64,000 nucleotides of DNA from an uncultured Paracoccaceae bacterium (GTDB lineage Bacteria; Pseudomonadota; Alphaproteobacteria; Rhodobacterales; Rhodobacteraceae), in NCBI GenBank assembly GCA_947500825.1, contig CANMTR010000001.1, positions 248,001 through 312,000 of the forward strand, given 5' to 3'. Positions 8,651 to 18,437 of this stretch are shown piece after piece. Below the pieces are notes generated by a model that saw nothing but the letters and a program-made list of their open reading frames with translations, had not been told where the DNA came from and made no database searches. Every line of letters starts with the position of its first letter. Position 1 is the stretch's first letter. The position numbers and the translations under genes are program-made.

Positions 8651-9586
8651 GTGGATCTGCCGCAGGTCAGGGGCAAGCTGAGGGCCGGGCAGGCCCTGTC
8701 GGGGATGACGTGGCTCAGGGTGGGCGGACCGGCCGAGTGGCTGTTCCGGCCCGCCGACGAGGCCGACCTGGCGGCGTTCCTGGCGGCCCTGGACGGGGAC
8801 GTGCCGGTGTTCCCCATGGGGGTGGGGTCGAACCTGATCGTGCGCGACGGCGGCATCGACGGGGTGGTGATCCGGCTCGGGCGCGGCTTCGGCGGGATCG
8901 CGGTCGAGGGGGGCAGGGTCGTGGCGGGGGCGGCGGCGCTCGACGCGCACGTGGCCCGCAAGGCGGCCGAGGCGGGCCTGGACCTGACCTTCCTGCGCAC
9001 GATCCCGGGCTCGGTGGGCGGCGCGGTGCGGATGAACGCGGGCTGCTACGGCGCCTACGTGGCCGACCACCTGGTGGAGGTGCGCGCCATCCTGCGCGAC
9101 GGGCGGGCCGCGACGATCCCCGCGGCGGACCTGGCCCTGGGATACCGCGCCAGCGCGCTGCCCGAGGGGGCGGTGATCGTCGAGGCGACCTTCGCCGCGG
9201 AGGCGGGCGACCCGGAGGCGCTGGCGGCGCGGATGGAGGCGCAGGTGGCGCGGCGCGACGCCAGCCAGCCGACGAAGGAGCTGAGCGCCGGATCGACCTT
9301 CCGCAACCCGTCGGGGGCGTCCTCCACCGGCCGGGAGGGGGAGTCCCACGAGCTGAAGGCATGGTCGCTGATCGACGCCGCGGGCCTGCGCGGCCACCGG
9401 CTGGGCGGTGCCGCCATGTCGGACAAGCACCCGAACTTCCTGCTCAATGCGGACGCGGCCAGCGCGGCCGAGCTGGAGGCGCTGGGCGAGCTGGTGCGAG
9501 AAAGGGTCTTCCAAAGCAGCGGAATTCGGCTAGAGTGGGAAATACGGCGCATCGGCAAGAATGCGCCAACGCGCGACGGCGGATAA
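8651..9586 (+). CDS. murB: MurB, UDP-N-acetylenolpyruvoylglucosamine reductase
   Basis: A 311-residue FAD enzyme that reduces UDP-GlcNAc-enolpyruvate to UDP-MurNAc with NADPH. The FAD-binding loop is [14 protein letters not shown] near residue 55, and [19 protein letters not shown] follows. The catalytic serine lies in AGSTFRNP near residue 217, and HPNFLLN is near the C-terminus. GTG 8651 has aaggaggg at 8636-8643 upstream, a strong Shine-Dalgarno with a seven-base gap. A GTG at 8633 is in frame but lies upstream of that site. Confidence 0.94.
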   Translation: MDLPQVRGKLRAGQALSGMTWLRVGGPAEWLFRPADEADLAAFLAALDGDVPVFPMGVGSNLIVRDGGIDGVVIRLGRGFGGIAVEGGRVVAGAAALDAHVARKAAEAGLDLTFLRTIPGSVGGAVRMNAGCYGAYVADHLVEVRAILRDGRAATIPAADLALGYRASALPEGAVIVEATFAAEAGDPEALAARMEAQVARRDASQPTKELSAGSTFRNPSGASSTGREGESHELKAWSLIDAAGLRGHRLGGAAMSDKHPNFLLNADAASAAELEALGELVRERVFQSSGIRLEWEIRRIGKNAPTRDGG

Positions 9587-9646
9587 CGCCGCGCGAGGCA
9601 GGCAGAGGGCCCGGAAAAGGGCCTCGCAGGAAGAAAAGTGGCGGGT

Positions 9647-10579
9647 ATGTCGAGCAGGGCATCCCCCAAGGTGGCGGTCCTGATGGGCGGACCCTCGGCC
9701 GAGCGCGAGGTGTCGCTGTCGTCGGGGCGCGAATGCGCGGCCGCGTTGAGGGGCGAAGGATTCGAGACGATCGAACTTGATGCGGGGCCGGACCTCGCGT
9801 CGCGCCTGTCGCAGACGGCGCCCGACATCGTCTTCAACGCGCTGCACGGTCGCTGGGGCGAGGACGGCTGCGTCCAGGGCCTGCTGGAATGGATGCGCCT
9901 GCCCTATACCCATTCGGGCGTCCTGGCCTCGGCCATGGCGATGGACAAGGAGCGCACCAAGGCGGCCTACCGCGCCCATGGCCTGCCGGTGGTTCCCTCG
10001 CGGCTGGCCGATGCCGACGACGTGCGCGCGGGCCACGTGATGGACCCCCCTTACGTGGTGAAGCCCTACAACGAGGGCTCGTCGGTCGGCGTCTACCTGG
10101 TGCGCGAGGCGGCGAACGGGCCGCCGCGCCTCGGCCCCGAGATGCCCGCGACGGTGATGGTGGAGCGTTTCGCGCCGGGGCGCGAGCTGACCGTGACGGT
10201 GATGGGGGCGAGCCGCGGCGCGCCCGCCCGCGCGCTGGCGGTGACCGACATCCTGACCGACGGCTGGTACGACTACGACGCCAAGTACCGGGTGGGGGGG
10301 TCGCGCCACGTGGTGCCCGCCGACCTTCCCGCCGAGGTGGAGGCCGCGTGTCGCGCCCATGCCCTGGCCGCCCACGCGGCGCTGGGCTGCCGCGGCATCA
10401 GCCGCACCGACCTGCGCTGGGACGAGGCGCGGGGCGCGGACGGGCTGGTGCTGCTGGAGACCAATACCCAACCGGGCATGACGCCCACCTCGCTGACGCC
10501 CGAGCAGGCCGCCCATGCGGGCCTGGGATTCGGGGCGCTGTGCCGCTGGATCCTGGAGGACGCCTCATGCGATCGCTGA
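9647..10579 (+). CDS. ddl: D-alanine--D-alanine ligase
   Basis: A 310-residue ATP-grasp ligase that makes D-Ala-D-Ala for the peptidoglycan pentapeptide. Near the N-terminus is [17 protein letters not shown], then [16 protein letters not shown]. The ATP-grasp segment is [15 protein letters not shown], and the end has [23 protein letters not shown] 9647 gives the usual [15 protein letters not shown] start; a GTG at 9638 (three codons earlier) is the alternative, since aggaag at 9628 is nearer to it. The 3' end overlaps ftsQ by 13 bases in another frame. Confidence 0.94.
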   Translation: MSSRASPKVAVLMGGPSAEREVSLSSGRECAAALRGEGFETIELDAGPDLASRLSQTAPDIVFNALHGRWGEDGCVQGLLEWMRLPYTHSGVLASAMAMDKERTKAAYRAHGLPVVPSRLADADDVRAGHVMDPPYVVKPYNEGSSVGVYLVREAANGPPRLGPEMPATVMVERFAPGRELTVTVMGASRGAPARALAVTDILTDGWYDYDAKYRVGGSRHVVPADLPAEVEAACRAHALAAHAALGCRGISRTDLRWDEARGADGLVLLETNTQPGMTPTSLTPEQAAHAGLGFGALCRWILEDASCDR

Positions 10580-11460
10580 CCCCGTTCCGTCGCCCCGAGC
10601 CCGTCCGCAGGGGCGATCCGGCCCCCTCGCGCATGGCCTACAGGATGCAGCGGCTGGCCCTGACGCCCGCGGTGCGGCGCGCCTTCACCCTGGGCGTGCC
10701 GGCCTTCGCCGTGGCGGTGATCGGGGGGCTGACCTTCGCCAGCCCGGACCGGCGCGCGGGGCTCGCGGCCTGGGTGACGGAGGCCCGCGAGGCGATCGGG
10801 TCGCGCGAGGCGTTCCTCGTCCACGACCTCCAGGTCGCGGGGGCGAGCGCGGACATGCGCGCCGACATCGTGGCCAAGCTGGGCCTCGAGATGCCGGTGA
10901 GCTCGTTCGAGCTGGACCTGGAAGGCCTGCGGGCCCGGGTGCTGGAGCTGGACGCGGTGGACCGGGCGGCGCTCCGGGTGCGGCCGGGCGGCGTGCTCGA
11001 CGTGGAGGTGGCCGAGCGGGTGCCCGCGCTCCTGTGGCGCGAGCGCGGCGGGCTGACGGCGCTCGACGGGTCCGGCAACCGGGTGCGTACGGTCGCGGCG
11101 CGGGCCGAGCGGGCCGACCTTCCGCTGGTCACGGGGCGGGGCGCGGACCGGGCGGCGGGCGAGGCGCTGGCCCTCGTGGACGCCGCGGGGCCGCTGGCCG
11201 ACCGGCTGCGCGGGCTCGTGCGGATCGGCGAGCGGCGCTGGGACGTGGTCCTGTCGGAGGGCCAGAAGATCAAGCTGCCCGCCGAGGACGCGGTGGACGC
11301 GCTGGAGCGGGTGCTGTCGGTGAACGCCGCGCAGGGGCTGTTCGACCGCGACGTGGTGCTGGTGGACATGCGCCTGCCGCGCCGGCCCACCGTGCGCCTG
11401 CACCCCGACGCGGCGCGCGACCTGCGCCAGGTGAAGCTGACTGAACTGGGAGACGATTGA
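10567..11460 (+). CDS. ftsQ: FtsQ, cell-division protein
   Basis: A 297-residue bitopic membrane protein of the divisome. A basic cytoplasmic head (residues 1-37) precedes one membrane span (about 38-58, [17 protein letters not shown]). A periplasmic POTRA-like domain follows ([19 protein letters not shown], then [23 protein letters not shown]). FtsQ links FtsK to FtsB/FtsL and regulates septal synthesis. It starts inside the end of ddl and its stop shares a base with the ftsA ATG, which indicates coupled translation. Confidence 0.92.
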   Translation: MRSLTPFRRPEPVRRGDPAPSRMAYRMQRLALTPAVRRAFTLGVPAFAVAVIGGLTFASPDRRAGLAAWVTEAREAIGSREAFLVHDLQVAGASADMRADIVAKLGLEMPVSSFELDLEGLRARVLELDAVDRAALRVRPGGVLDVEVAERVPALLWRERGGLTALDGSGNRVRTVAARAERADLPLVTGRGADRAAGEALALVDAAGPLADRLRGLVRIGERRWDVVLSEGQKIKLPAEDAVDALERVLSVNAAQGLFDRDVVLVDMRLPRRPTVRLHPDAARDLRQVKLTELGDD

Positions 11461-12788
11461 TGTTCGACCTCTACCGGTCCCAGCGCGCCATGCGCGCCAT
11501 GCGCCAGACGGCACTGCAACGCGGCCACGTGGCGATCCTGGACGTGGGCACGTCGAAGATCGCGTGCCTGGTCCTGGCCGTGGACGGCGCCACGCCCCCC
11601 GGCGACGGTGTGGGGCACATGGCGGGGGGGTCGTCGTTCCGCATCGTGGGGGCGGCGGTGACGCGCTCGCGGGGGATGCGCTTCGGCGAGATCGAGGCGA
11701 TGCACGAGACCGAGCGGGCGATCCGAACGGTGGTGCAGGGCGCGCAGAAGGCCGCGCAGGTGCGCGTCGACCACGTCATCGCAGCGATCTCGGGCGGCGA
11801 GGCGCGCAGCTACGGCGTGGCGGGCGAGACCGACCTCGGCGGCGAGGCCGTCGAGGAGCAGGACGTGGCGCGCGTGCTGGCGGCCTGCGAGGTGCCCGAT
11901 TTCGGCGAGGGGCGCGAGGTGCTGCACGCCCAGCCGGTGAACTTCGCGCTCGACCACCGCTCGGGCATGAACGACCCGCGCGGCCAGGTGGGCGAGCGGC
12001 TGGCCTGCGACATGCACATGCTGACGGTCGAGTCCCACGTGGTGCAGAACCTGATCCACTGCATCCGCCGCTGTGACCTGGAGCTGGCCGGCCTTGCCTC
12101 GGCCGCCTACGCCTCGGGCCTGGCGAGCCTCGTCGAGGACGAGCGCGAGCTGGGCGCGGCCTGCATCGACATGGGAGGCGGGGCCACCGGCATCTCGGTG
12201 TTCTGGCGCAAGCACCTGATCTACGCCGACGCGGTGCCCATGGGCGGCGACCAGATCACCGGCGACATCGCCAAGTGCCTGCAGGTGCCGCTGGCCACCG
12301 CCGAGCGGCTCAAGACCCTGCACGGCGGCGCCGTCGCCACCTCCATGGACGACGGCGACATGATCCCCCTGGGCGGCGACAGCGGCGACTGGGAGCGCGA
12401 CAGGCGCACCGTCAGCCGCGCCGAGCTCATCGGGATCATGCGCCCCCGGATCGAGGAGATCCTCGACGAGGTGCGCACGCGGCTGGACGCGGCCGGGTTC
12501 GAGACGCTGCCCTCGCAGGCGATCGTGGCCACGGGAGGCGGCAGCCAGATCCCCGGCCTCGACACGCTGGCGCCGCAGTTCTTCGGCCAGCAGATCCGGG
12601 TGGGGCGGCCCCGCCGCGTCGCGGGCCTGCCCGAGAAGGCCACCGGCGCCGCGTTCTCGGGCGCGGTGGGGCTGTGCCTGTTCGCGGCCGATCCCCAGGA
12701 CGAATGGTGGGACTTCGAGATCCCCGCGGCGACCTATCCGGCACGCTCGCTGCGCCGCGCGTTCCGGTGGTTCAAGGACAACTGGTAG
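11460..12788 (+). CDS. ftsA: FtsA, actin-like divisome protein
   Basis: A 442-residue actin-fold ATPase that tethers FtsZ to the membrane. The phosphate-1 motif is ILDVGTSKIACLVL (about residues 24-36); GAACIDMGGGATGISVF and VATGGGSQIPGL are the later nucleotide-binding loops. The C-terminus RSLRRAFRWFKDNW is amphipathic and basic/aromatic, fitting the membrane-targeting helix. ATG 11460 has gggaga six bases upstream and overlaps the ftsQ stop (TGATG). A 209-base gap with regulatory features separates it from ftsZ. Confidence 0.95.
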   Translation: MFDLYRSQRAMRAMRQTALQRGHVAILDVGTSKIACLVLAVDGATPPGDGVGHMAGGSSFRIVGAAVTRSRGMRFGEIEAMHETERAIRTVVQGAQKAAQVRVDHVIAAISGGEARSYGVAGETDLGGEAVEEQDVARVLAACEVPDFGEGREVLHAQPVNFALDHRSGMNDPRGQVGERLACDMHMLTVESHVVQNLIHCIRRCDLELAGLASAAYASGLASLVEDERELGAACIDMGGGATGISVFWRKHLIYADAVPMGGDQITGDIAKCLQVPLATAERLKTLHGGAVATSMDDGDMIPLGGDSGDWERDRRTVSRAELIGIMRPRIEEILDEVRTRLDAAGFETLPSQAIVATGGGSQIPGLDTLAPQFFGQQIRVGRPRRVAGLPEKATGAAFSGAVGLCLFAADPQDEWWDFEIPAATYPARSLRRAFRWFKDNW

Positions 12789-12815
12789 GCGCCACGGCCC
12801 GCACACGCATGAGGC

Positions 12816-12891
12816 GATTCGCGCCCAGACCGGGCACTTGGCGCCGCGACTTCGGGCAAAGGCGGAAAAACGCCGCCGATGTGGCGGAATC
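12816..12891. promoter_or_regulatory. two GANTC (CcrM/GcrA-type) sites upstream of ftsZ
   Basis: GATTC at 12816-12820 and GAATC at 12887-12891 lie in the ftsA-ftsZ gap. In Caulobacter, methylation of GANTC by CcrM affects ftsZ transcription together with GcrA. Two sites in a 209-base gap are suggestive in a GC-rich genome, but their use here is inference. A TTAA at 12938-12941 is only half of a CtrA-type site. Confidence 0.35.
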
Positions 12892-12954
12892 AAGGTTATT
12901 TTGGGGTGACGAGGCGGGTTCGGGTCGGTAGGATTTGATTAAAAGTGGCGCAAA

Positions 12955-12974
12955 CCCGCGGGCCATATCGCGGG
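12955..12974. promoter_or_regulatory. short inverted repeat just upstream of ftsZ
   Basis: Arms cccgcg (12955-12960) and cgcggg (12969-12974) flank ggccatat, 23 bases before the ftsZ start. It could be an operator or a leader hairpin; no regulator is identified. Confidence 0.25.
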
Positions 12975-12997
12975 GTACAACACAGGCGGACCAGACC

Positions 12998-14560
12998 ATG
13001 ACATTGAACCTCACCATGCCCTCCCACGACGAGCTGAAGCCACGCATCACCGTGTTCGGCGTCGGCGGTGCCGGCGGCAACGCGGTCAACAACATGATCG
13101 AGAAGCAGCTCGACGGCTGCGAGTTCGTCGTCGCCAACACCGACGCCCAGGCGCTCGCGCAGTCGGCCGCGCAGAACCGGGTGCAGATGGGCGTTAAGGT
13201 GACCGAAGGTCTGGGCGCCGGCGCCCGCTCGGCCATCGGCGCCGCCGCCGCCGAGGAGAGCATCGAGGAGATCGTCGACCACCTGGCCGGCGCGCATATG
13301 TGCTTCATCACCGCCGGCATGGGCGGCGGCACCGGCACCGGCGCCACCCCGATCATCGCCCAGGCCGCGCGCGAGCTCGGCGTGCTGACCGTGGGCGTCG
13401 TCACCAAGCCGTTCCAGTTCGAGGGCACCCGGCGCATGCGCCAGGCCGAGGAGGGGATCGAGACCCTCCAGAAGATGGTCGATACCCTGATCATCATCCC
13501 CAACCAGAACCTGTTCCGGCTCGCCAACGAGAAGACCACCTGCACCGACGCCTTCGGCATGGCCGACGACGTGCTCTACCAGGGCGTGAAGGGCGTGACC
13601 GACCTCATGGTGCGCCCGGGCCTGATCAACCTCGACTTCGCCGACGTGCGCGCGGTGATGGACGAGATGGGCAAGGCGATGATGGGCACCGGCGAGGCCG
13701 AGGGCGAGGACCGCGCCATGCAGGCCGCCGAGAAGGCCATCGCCAACCCGCTGCTCGACGAGATCAGCCTCAACGGCGCCAAGGGCGTGCTGATCAACGT
13801 CACCGGCGGCAGCGACCTGACCCTCTACGAGCTGGACGAGGCCGCCAACGTCATCCGCGAGAAGGTCGACCCCGACGCCAACATCATCGTCGGCTCGACG
13901 CTCGACGAGTCCATGGCCGGGCGGATGCGCGTGTCGGTGGTGGCCACGGGCATCGACGCCTCCTCCGAAGGGCGCGAGGCGCCGGCGCGCCGGCGCGGTG
14001 CCGAGGCCGAGGCGACGGCCGCCGCACCCACCGAGCTCGACCTGCCCGAGCCCGCCTACGAGGCGGCCGCCCGCAAGGAGGCCGAGCCCGAGGTCGCCGA
14101 GGGCGGCGAGGACTTCTTCGCCGACTGGGAGGCGCGCCGCGCCGGCGGCACGGCGGAGCCTGCCGCGCCGGCCGCCACCGAGGCCGGGCAGCCCAACGCC
14201 GCCACCATGACCCGGCTGGAGCAGGCGGTGCGCAAGCAGCCCGCCGAGGGCGGCCGCCCCGCGGCCCCGCGCCCGGCGGCGAACGCGCGTCCGCAGCCCG
14301 TGCAGCAGCCCGAGCGCCCGCGCTTCGGCATCGGCACGCTGATCAACCGCGTCTCGGGCGAGGGCCGCGCCCAGCCCCAGGCCGAGCGGGCGCAGCCCGA
14401 GGCTCCGCGCGCCGAGCGGCCCGCCCCGGCGGCGCCGCAGCCCGCGCGCCGCACGGCGGCCCCCGCGCCCGCGCAGGCGCGCCTCGAGGACGAAGACGAG
14501 GCGGGCAACGATCAGGACAAGATCGAGATCCCCGCCTTCCTGCGCCGCCAGGCCAACTGA
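12998..14560 (+). CDS. ftsZ: FtsZ, tubulin-like division GTPase
   Basis: A 520-residue GTPase that forms the Z ring. The N-terminal [16 protein letters not shown] loop and the tubulin signature [12 protein letters not shown] (about residues 105-116) bind GTP; the T7-loop region [13 protein letters not shown] supplies the catalytic aspartates. After the globular part (to about residue 325) comes a long Ala/Pro/Glu-rich disordered linker. The final [13 protein letters not shown] is the conserved C-terminal peptide that binds FtsA and other partners. ATG 12998 gives the common MTLNLTMP start, though no strong Shine-Dalgarno is visible. A strong terminator follows. Confidence 0.96.
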   Translation: MTLNLTMPSHDELKPRITVFGVGGAGGNAVNNMIEKQLDGCEFVVANTDAQALAQSAAQNRVQMGVKVTEGLGAGARSAIGAAAAEESIEEIVDHLAGAHMCFITAGMGGGTGTGATPIIAQAARELGVLTVGVVTKPFQFEGTRRMRQAEEGIETLQKMVDTLIIIPNQNLFRLANEKTTCTDAFGMADDVLYQGVKGVTDLMVRPGLINLDFADVRAVMDEMGKAMMGTGEAEGEDRAMQAAEKAIANPLLDEISLNGAKGVLINVTGGSDLTLYELDEAANVIREKVDPDANIIVGSTLDESMAGRMRVSVVATGIDASSEGREAPARRRGAEAEATAAAPTELDLPEPAYEAAARKEAEPEVAEGGEDFFADWEARRAGGTAEPAAPAATEAGQPNAATMTRLEQAVRKQPAEGGRPAAPRPAANARPQPVQQPERPRFGIGTLINRVSGEGRAQPQAERAQPEAPRAERPAPAAPQPARRTAAPAPAQARLEDEDEAGNDQDKIEIPAFLRRQAN

Positions 14561-14583
14561 GCGATCACGACCGAGGGACGGTG

Positions 14584-14616
14584 AAAGGGTCGGCGAAAGC
14601 CGGCCCTTTTCCTTTT
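14584..14616 (+). terminator. rho-independent terminator after ftsZ
   Basis: Arms aaagggtcggc (14584-14594) and gccggcccttt (14599-14609) form an 11-bp stem (one G-U) capped by a GAAA tetraloop, followed by T-rich ttttccttttcc. It marks the end of the division operon before lpxC. Confidence 0.85.
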
Positions 14617-14793
14617 CCGGCAAGCTCCTGGCGCGGGACGGCGCACGCTCGGCGGTACCGCGCCGCAACATCCCGGACCGTGTTTCAAAACCGTTGCAAT
14701 CGTTGATTTGCGCGCAGAACCACGTCTGCCTAACTGACACTGGGCAGTTGCGAACAGCCGGATCAACCGGCGCAGGCGATAGAGGTTACACCC

Positions 14794-15714
14794 ATGCAGA
14801 CGACTTTGGCGCATCCCGTCGCCTTCGATGGCGTCGGTCTTCATTCCGGGCGGCCGGCGCGCCTGCGTCTGCTGCCCGCCCCGGCCGATCACGGCCTCGT
14901 CTTCCGGCGCACCGACATGGGGGCGGCGGGCCGCATCCCCGCGCGCTGGGACCGGGTCGAGCAGGGCGAGCTGTGCACCCGGATCGTCAACGAGGCGGGC
15001 GTGTCGGTGTCGACCATCGAGCACGTGATGGCCGCGGTGGCGGGCTGCGGCATCCACAACCTGCTCTTGGAGATCGACGGGCCGGAAGTGCCGATCCTCG
15101 ACGGGTCCTCTGCGCCGTTCGTGGCCCCGATCCTGACCGCCGGGACGAGACGGCAGGCCGCACCCCTGCGCGCCATCCGCGTGCTGGAGCCGGTGGAGGT
15201 CCGCAACGGCCCCGCCTATGCCCGGATCGAGCCGGCCGAGACGCTGGAGATCGACTTCTCCATCGACTTCGCCGACGCCGCGATCGGCCGGCAGGAGAAG
15301 CGCCTGAGCCTGGCCAACGGCACCTTCGTGCGCGAGCTGAGCGACAGCCGCACCTTCTGCCGCCGGGCCGACGTGGAGGCGATGCGCGCCCGCGGCCTGG
15401 CGCTGGGCGGCACGCTGGAGAACGCGGTCGTCGTCGACGGCGCCGAGGTCCTCAGCCCCGGCGGGCTGCGCCACGCCGACGAGGCCGTGCGCCACAAGAT
15501 GCTCGACGCCCTGGGCGACCTGTCGCTCGCGGGGGCGCCGATCCTGGGGCGCTACACCGGCGTGCGCGCGGGCCATGCGCTCACCAACGTGCTGCTGCGC
15601 GCCCTGTTCGCCCGGGCGAGCGCCACGCGCGAGGTCGAGGTCGACGAGACGGTGCTGTCGCGCCTGCCGGGCGCGGGCATCGTGCTCGAGGATGCACCGC
15701 GTCCGGCGGCATGA
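14794..15714 (+). CDS. lpxC: LpxC, UDP-3-O-acyl-GlcNAc deacetylase
   Basis: A 306-residue zinc amidase that catalyses the committed step of lipid A synthesis. The zinc ligands H77 (in STIEHVMAA), H234 and D238 (in RHKMLDALGDL) are all present, as are catalytic E76 and H261 (RAGHALTN). Positions match the E. coli enzyme with a two- to four-residue shift. It lies 233 bases after ftsZ, beyond the terminator, so it should have its own promoter in 14617-14793. TTG-rich -35-like hexamers occur there, but no convincing pair was found. Confidence 0.96.
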   Translation: MQTTLAHPVAFDGVGLHSGRPARLRLLPAPADHGLVFRRTDMGAAGRIPARWDRVEQGELCTRIVNEAGVSVSTIEHVMAAVAGCGIHNLLLEIDGPEVPILDGSSAPFVAPILTAGTRRQAAPLRAIRVLEPVEVRNGPAYARIEPAETLEIDFSIDFADAAIGRQEKRLSLANGTFVRELSDSRTFCRRADVEAMRARGLALGGTLENAVVVDGAEVLSPGGLRHADEAVRHKMLDALGDLSLAGAPILGRYTGVRAGHALTNVLLRALFARASATREVEVDETVLSRLPGAGIVLEDAPRPAA

Positions 15715-15788
15715 CCTTTCGGGCGTTTTGCCCCGCATCTTTCTATGCTAGACCGCCCGGCAATGACGGTCGGGATCGAGGCAAGGAC

Positions 15789-16631
15789 ATGACGGGGATC
15801 GCGGGACGCCTGATCGGCCTGTCGGTGGCAGGACTTGTGCTGACGGGGTGCGGGGGCGGCGGCTTCTTCGCCTCGCGCGACGTGCCGCTGGAAAACCAGG
15901 ACGCCGAGACGATCTACCAGCGCGCGGAGTTCGAGCTGGAAAGCGACGACCCCGAGCAGGCGGCTGAGTATTTCGGCGAGGTCGAGCGGCTCTATCCCTA
16001 CAGCGAATGGGGCCGCCGGGCGCTGGTGATGCAGGCCATGGCCTATCACCGCGACGGGGATTACGAGAGCGCGCGCGGCGCCGCCCAGCGCTATCTCGAC
16101 TTCTACCCGGCGGGCGAGGACGCGGCCTATGCCCAGTACCTCCTCGCCCTGAGCTACTACGACCAGATCGACGACGTGGGCCGCGACCAGGGCCTGACCT
16201 TCCAGGCGCTGCAGGCGCTCAGGACGGTGATCGAGACCTATCCCGACAGCGAATACGCCCGCTCCGCGGTGCTGCAGTTCGACCTCGCCTTCGACCACCT
16301 CGCGGGCAAGGAGATGGAGATCGGGCGCTACTACCTCAAGCGCGACCACTACGCCGCCGCGATCCGGCGCTTCCGGGTGGTGGTGGAGGAGTTCCAGACC
16401 ACGACCCACACGCCCGAGGCCCTGCTGCGCCTGACCGAATCCTACCTCGCTCTGGGGCTGGAGAACGAGGCCCGCACGGCGGCCGCGATCCTGGGCTACA
16501 ACTACCGCTCGAGCGAGTTCTACGAGCGCGCCTACGCGCTTCTCACCGACCGCGGTCTCAGCCCCGAGGCCTCCGGCGATAGCTGGCTGTCGGCGATCTA
16601 CCGTCAGGTGATCCGGGGCGAGTGGCTCTGA
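15789..16631 (+). CDS. bamD: BamD, outer-membrane assembly lipoprotein
   Basis: A 280-residue lipoprotein of the BAM complex that inserts beta-barrel proteins in the outer membrane. The signal peptide ends in the lipobox VLTGC (Cys at about residue 21). TPR repeats follow, with typical RALVMQAMAYHRDGDYESA and YAQYLLALSYYDQI segments and a conserved GREMEIGRYYL-like stretch (KEMEIGRYYLKRDHY). ATG 15789 directly opens the signal peptide. The 74-base gap after lpxC contains a tatgct -10-like hexamer at 15744 without a clear -35. Confidence 0.93.
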   Translation: MTGIAGRLIGLSVAGLVLTGCGGGGFFASRDVPLENQDAETIYQRAEFELESDDPEQAAEYFGEVERLYPYSEWGRRALVMQAMAYHRDGDYESARGAAQRYLDFYPAGEDAAYAQYLLALSYYDQIDDVGRDQGLTFQALQALRTVIETYPDSEYARSAVLQFDLAFDHLAGKEMEIGRYYLKRDHYAAAIRRFRVVVEEFQTTTHTPEALLRLTESYLALGLENEARTAAAILGYNYRSSEFYERAYALLTDRGLSPEASGDSWLSAIYRQVIRGEWL

Positions 16632-16701
16632 GCCGCGCACCCGCTGGCACCCGCGCCCCGTCCGTGCGATACCCGCCCCGTTGAGGGGGGTGGAGCCGTC
16701 C

Positions 16702-18351
16702 ATGCTCAGGACCTTGAGCATCCGTGACATGCTGCTGATCGACCGGCTGGAGCTGGAGCTCCGGGCCGGTCTCAACGTGCTGACGGGCGAGACCGGGGCG
16801 GGCAAGTCGATCCTGCTCGATTCGCTGGGCTTCGTGCTGGGCTGGCGCGGGCGCGCCGAGCTGGTGCGCCAGGGTGCCGAGCGCGGCGAGGTGGAGGCCG
16901 CTTTCGACCTCGCCCCCGACCACCCGGCGCGCGCGATCCTCGAGGAGGCGGGCATCCCCGCGGGCGACGAGCTGCTCCTGCGGCGGGTGAACACCCCCGA
17001 CGGGCGCAAGACCGCCTGGATCAACGACCGCCGCGCCTCGGGCGAGATCCTGCGGCGGGTCTCCGACACCCTGGTGGAATTGCACGGCCAGCACGACGAC
17101 CGCGGCCTCCTCGACCCGCGCGGCCATCGCCGGCTCCTCGACGAGTTCGCCGGTGCCGGGGCGGCGCTGGCGGAGGTGCGCGCCGCCTGGACCGCGCGCG
17201 CGGGCGCCGAGCGGCGCCTGGCGCGGGCGGCCGAGGCCCTGGAGGCCGCGCGGGCCGAGGAGGAGTTCCTGCGCCACGCGGTGGGCGAGCTGGACGCGCT
17301 CGACCCCCAGCCCGGCGAGGACGCGGAGCTCGACACCCGGCGGCGGCGCATGCAGGCGGCCGAACGCGTGCGCGAGGACATCCTGCGCGCCCACCAGGCG
17401 CTGGGGCTCGACGGGGCGGAAGGCGTCCTGACCGATGCGGGCCGGCGGCTCGACGCGGCCGCGCCGGGGGTGGAGGGCGCGCTCGACGCGCCCATCGAGG
17501 CGCTGGCGCGGGCGATGAACGAGCTGGCCGAGGCCGAGCAGGGCGTGGCCGCCGCGCTCGACGCGCTGGACGACGACCCCTCCGAGCTCGAACGGGTGGA
17601 GGAGCGGCTCTTCGCCATCCGCGGGCTGGCGCGCAAGCACGACGTGCTGGCCGACGAGCTGGGAACGCTGGCCGGTGAGTTGCGCGCGCGCCTCGCCGCG
17701 CTCGACGCGGGCGAGAACGACATCGCCGAGATGCGCGCCGAGCTGGCCACGGCGGAGGAGACCTACGCCGCCGCCGCCGACCGCCTGTCGCGGATCAGGT
17801 CCGAGGCGGCGGGGCGGCTCGACACGGCGATGGCGGCGGAGCTGGCGCCCCTGAAGATGGAGCGCGCCGTCTTCTCCACCGAGGTGACGCCGGCCGATCC
17901 GGGGGCGGAGGGCCGCGACGCGGTGGAGTTCCGCGTGGCCACGAATCCCGGCGCGCCGCCCGGCTCCCTGGGCAAGATCGCCTCGGGCGGCGAGCTGTCG
18001 CGCTTCCTGCTGGCGCTCAAGGTATGCCTCACGGGCGAGGCGGTGGGCCTGACCTTGATCTTCGACGAGATCGACCGGGGCGTGGGCGGCGCCACGGCGG
18101 ACGCGGTGGGCCGCCGGCTGGCCGCGCTGGCCGAGGGCGCGCAGATCCTCGTGGTGACCCATTCGCCCCAGGTCGCGGCGCGCGGCGGCCACCACTGGCG
18201 GGTGGAAAAGCGCGTGGCCGACGAGGTCACGACATCGACCGTCACGTCGCTGGGGCGCGGCGAGCGGGTGGACGAGGTGGCGCGGATGCTCGCCGGCGAC
18301 ACCGTGACCGAGGAGGCCCGCGCGGCGGCACGCTCGCTCCTCGGGGCGTGA
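16702..18351 (+). CDS. recN: RecN, DNA double-strand-break repair ATPase
   Basis: A 549-residue SMC-like ATPase. Walker A is G29-E-T-G-A-G-K35-S36. Long Ala/Glu/Arg-rich coiled coils fill the middle (about 150-375). The signature motif is [16 protein letters not shown], with Walker [15 protein letters not shown] and THSPQVAA near the end. RecN acts early in recombination repair and is often under SOS control, but no SOS box was seen here. ATG 16702 has tggag six bases upstream; an in-frame TTG at 16681 is less likely. The bamD-recN order is usual for this group. Confidence 0.94.
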   Translation: MLRTLSIRDMLLIDRLELELRAGLNVLTGETGAGKSILLDSLGFVLGWRGRAELVRQGAERGEVEAAFDLAPDHPARAILEEAGIPAGDELLLRRVNTPDGRKTAWINDRRASGEILRRVSDTLVELHGQHDDRGLLDPRGHRRLLDEFAGAGAALAEVRAAWTARAGAERRLARAAEALEAARAEEEFLRHAVGELDALDPQPGEDAELDTRRRRMQAAERVREDILRAHQALGLDGAEGVLTDAGRRLDAAAPGVEGALDAPIEALARAMNELAEAEQGVAAALDALDDDPSELERVEERLFAIRGLARKHDVLADELGTLAGELRARLAALDAGENDIAEMRAELATAEETYAAAADRLSRIRSEAAGRLDTAMAAELAPLKMERAVFSTEVTPADPGAEGRDAVEFRVATNPGAPPGSLGKIASGGELSRFLLALKVCLTGEAVGLTLIFDEIDRGVGGATADAVGRRLAALAEGAQILVVTHSPQVAARGGHHWRVEKRVADEVTTSTVTSLGRGERVDEVARMLAGDTVTEEARAAARSLLGA

Positions 18352-18437
18352 TGCGCTTGCGGCATTGTGAAGCCGCGCGCTTGATTACGTGTGCGAACGT
18401 GCCAGCATTGGCGACAACCAAAGCGGGCGGAGACGGC

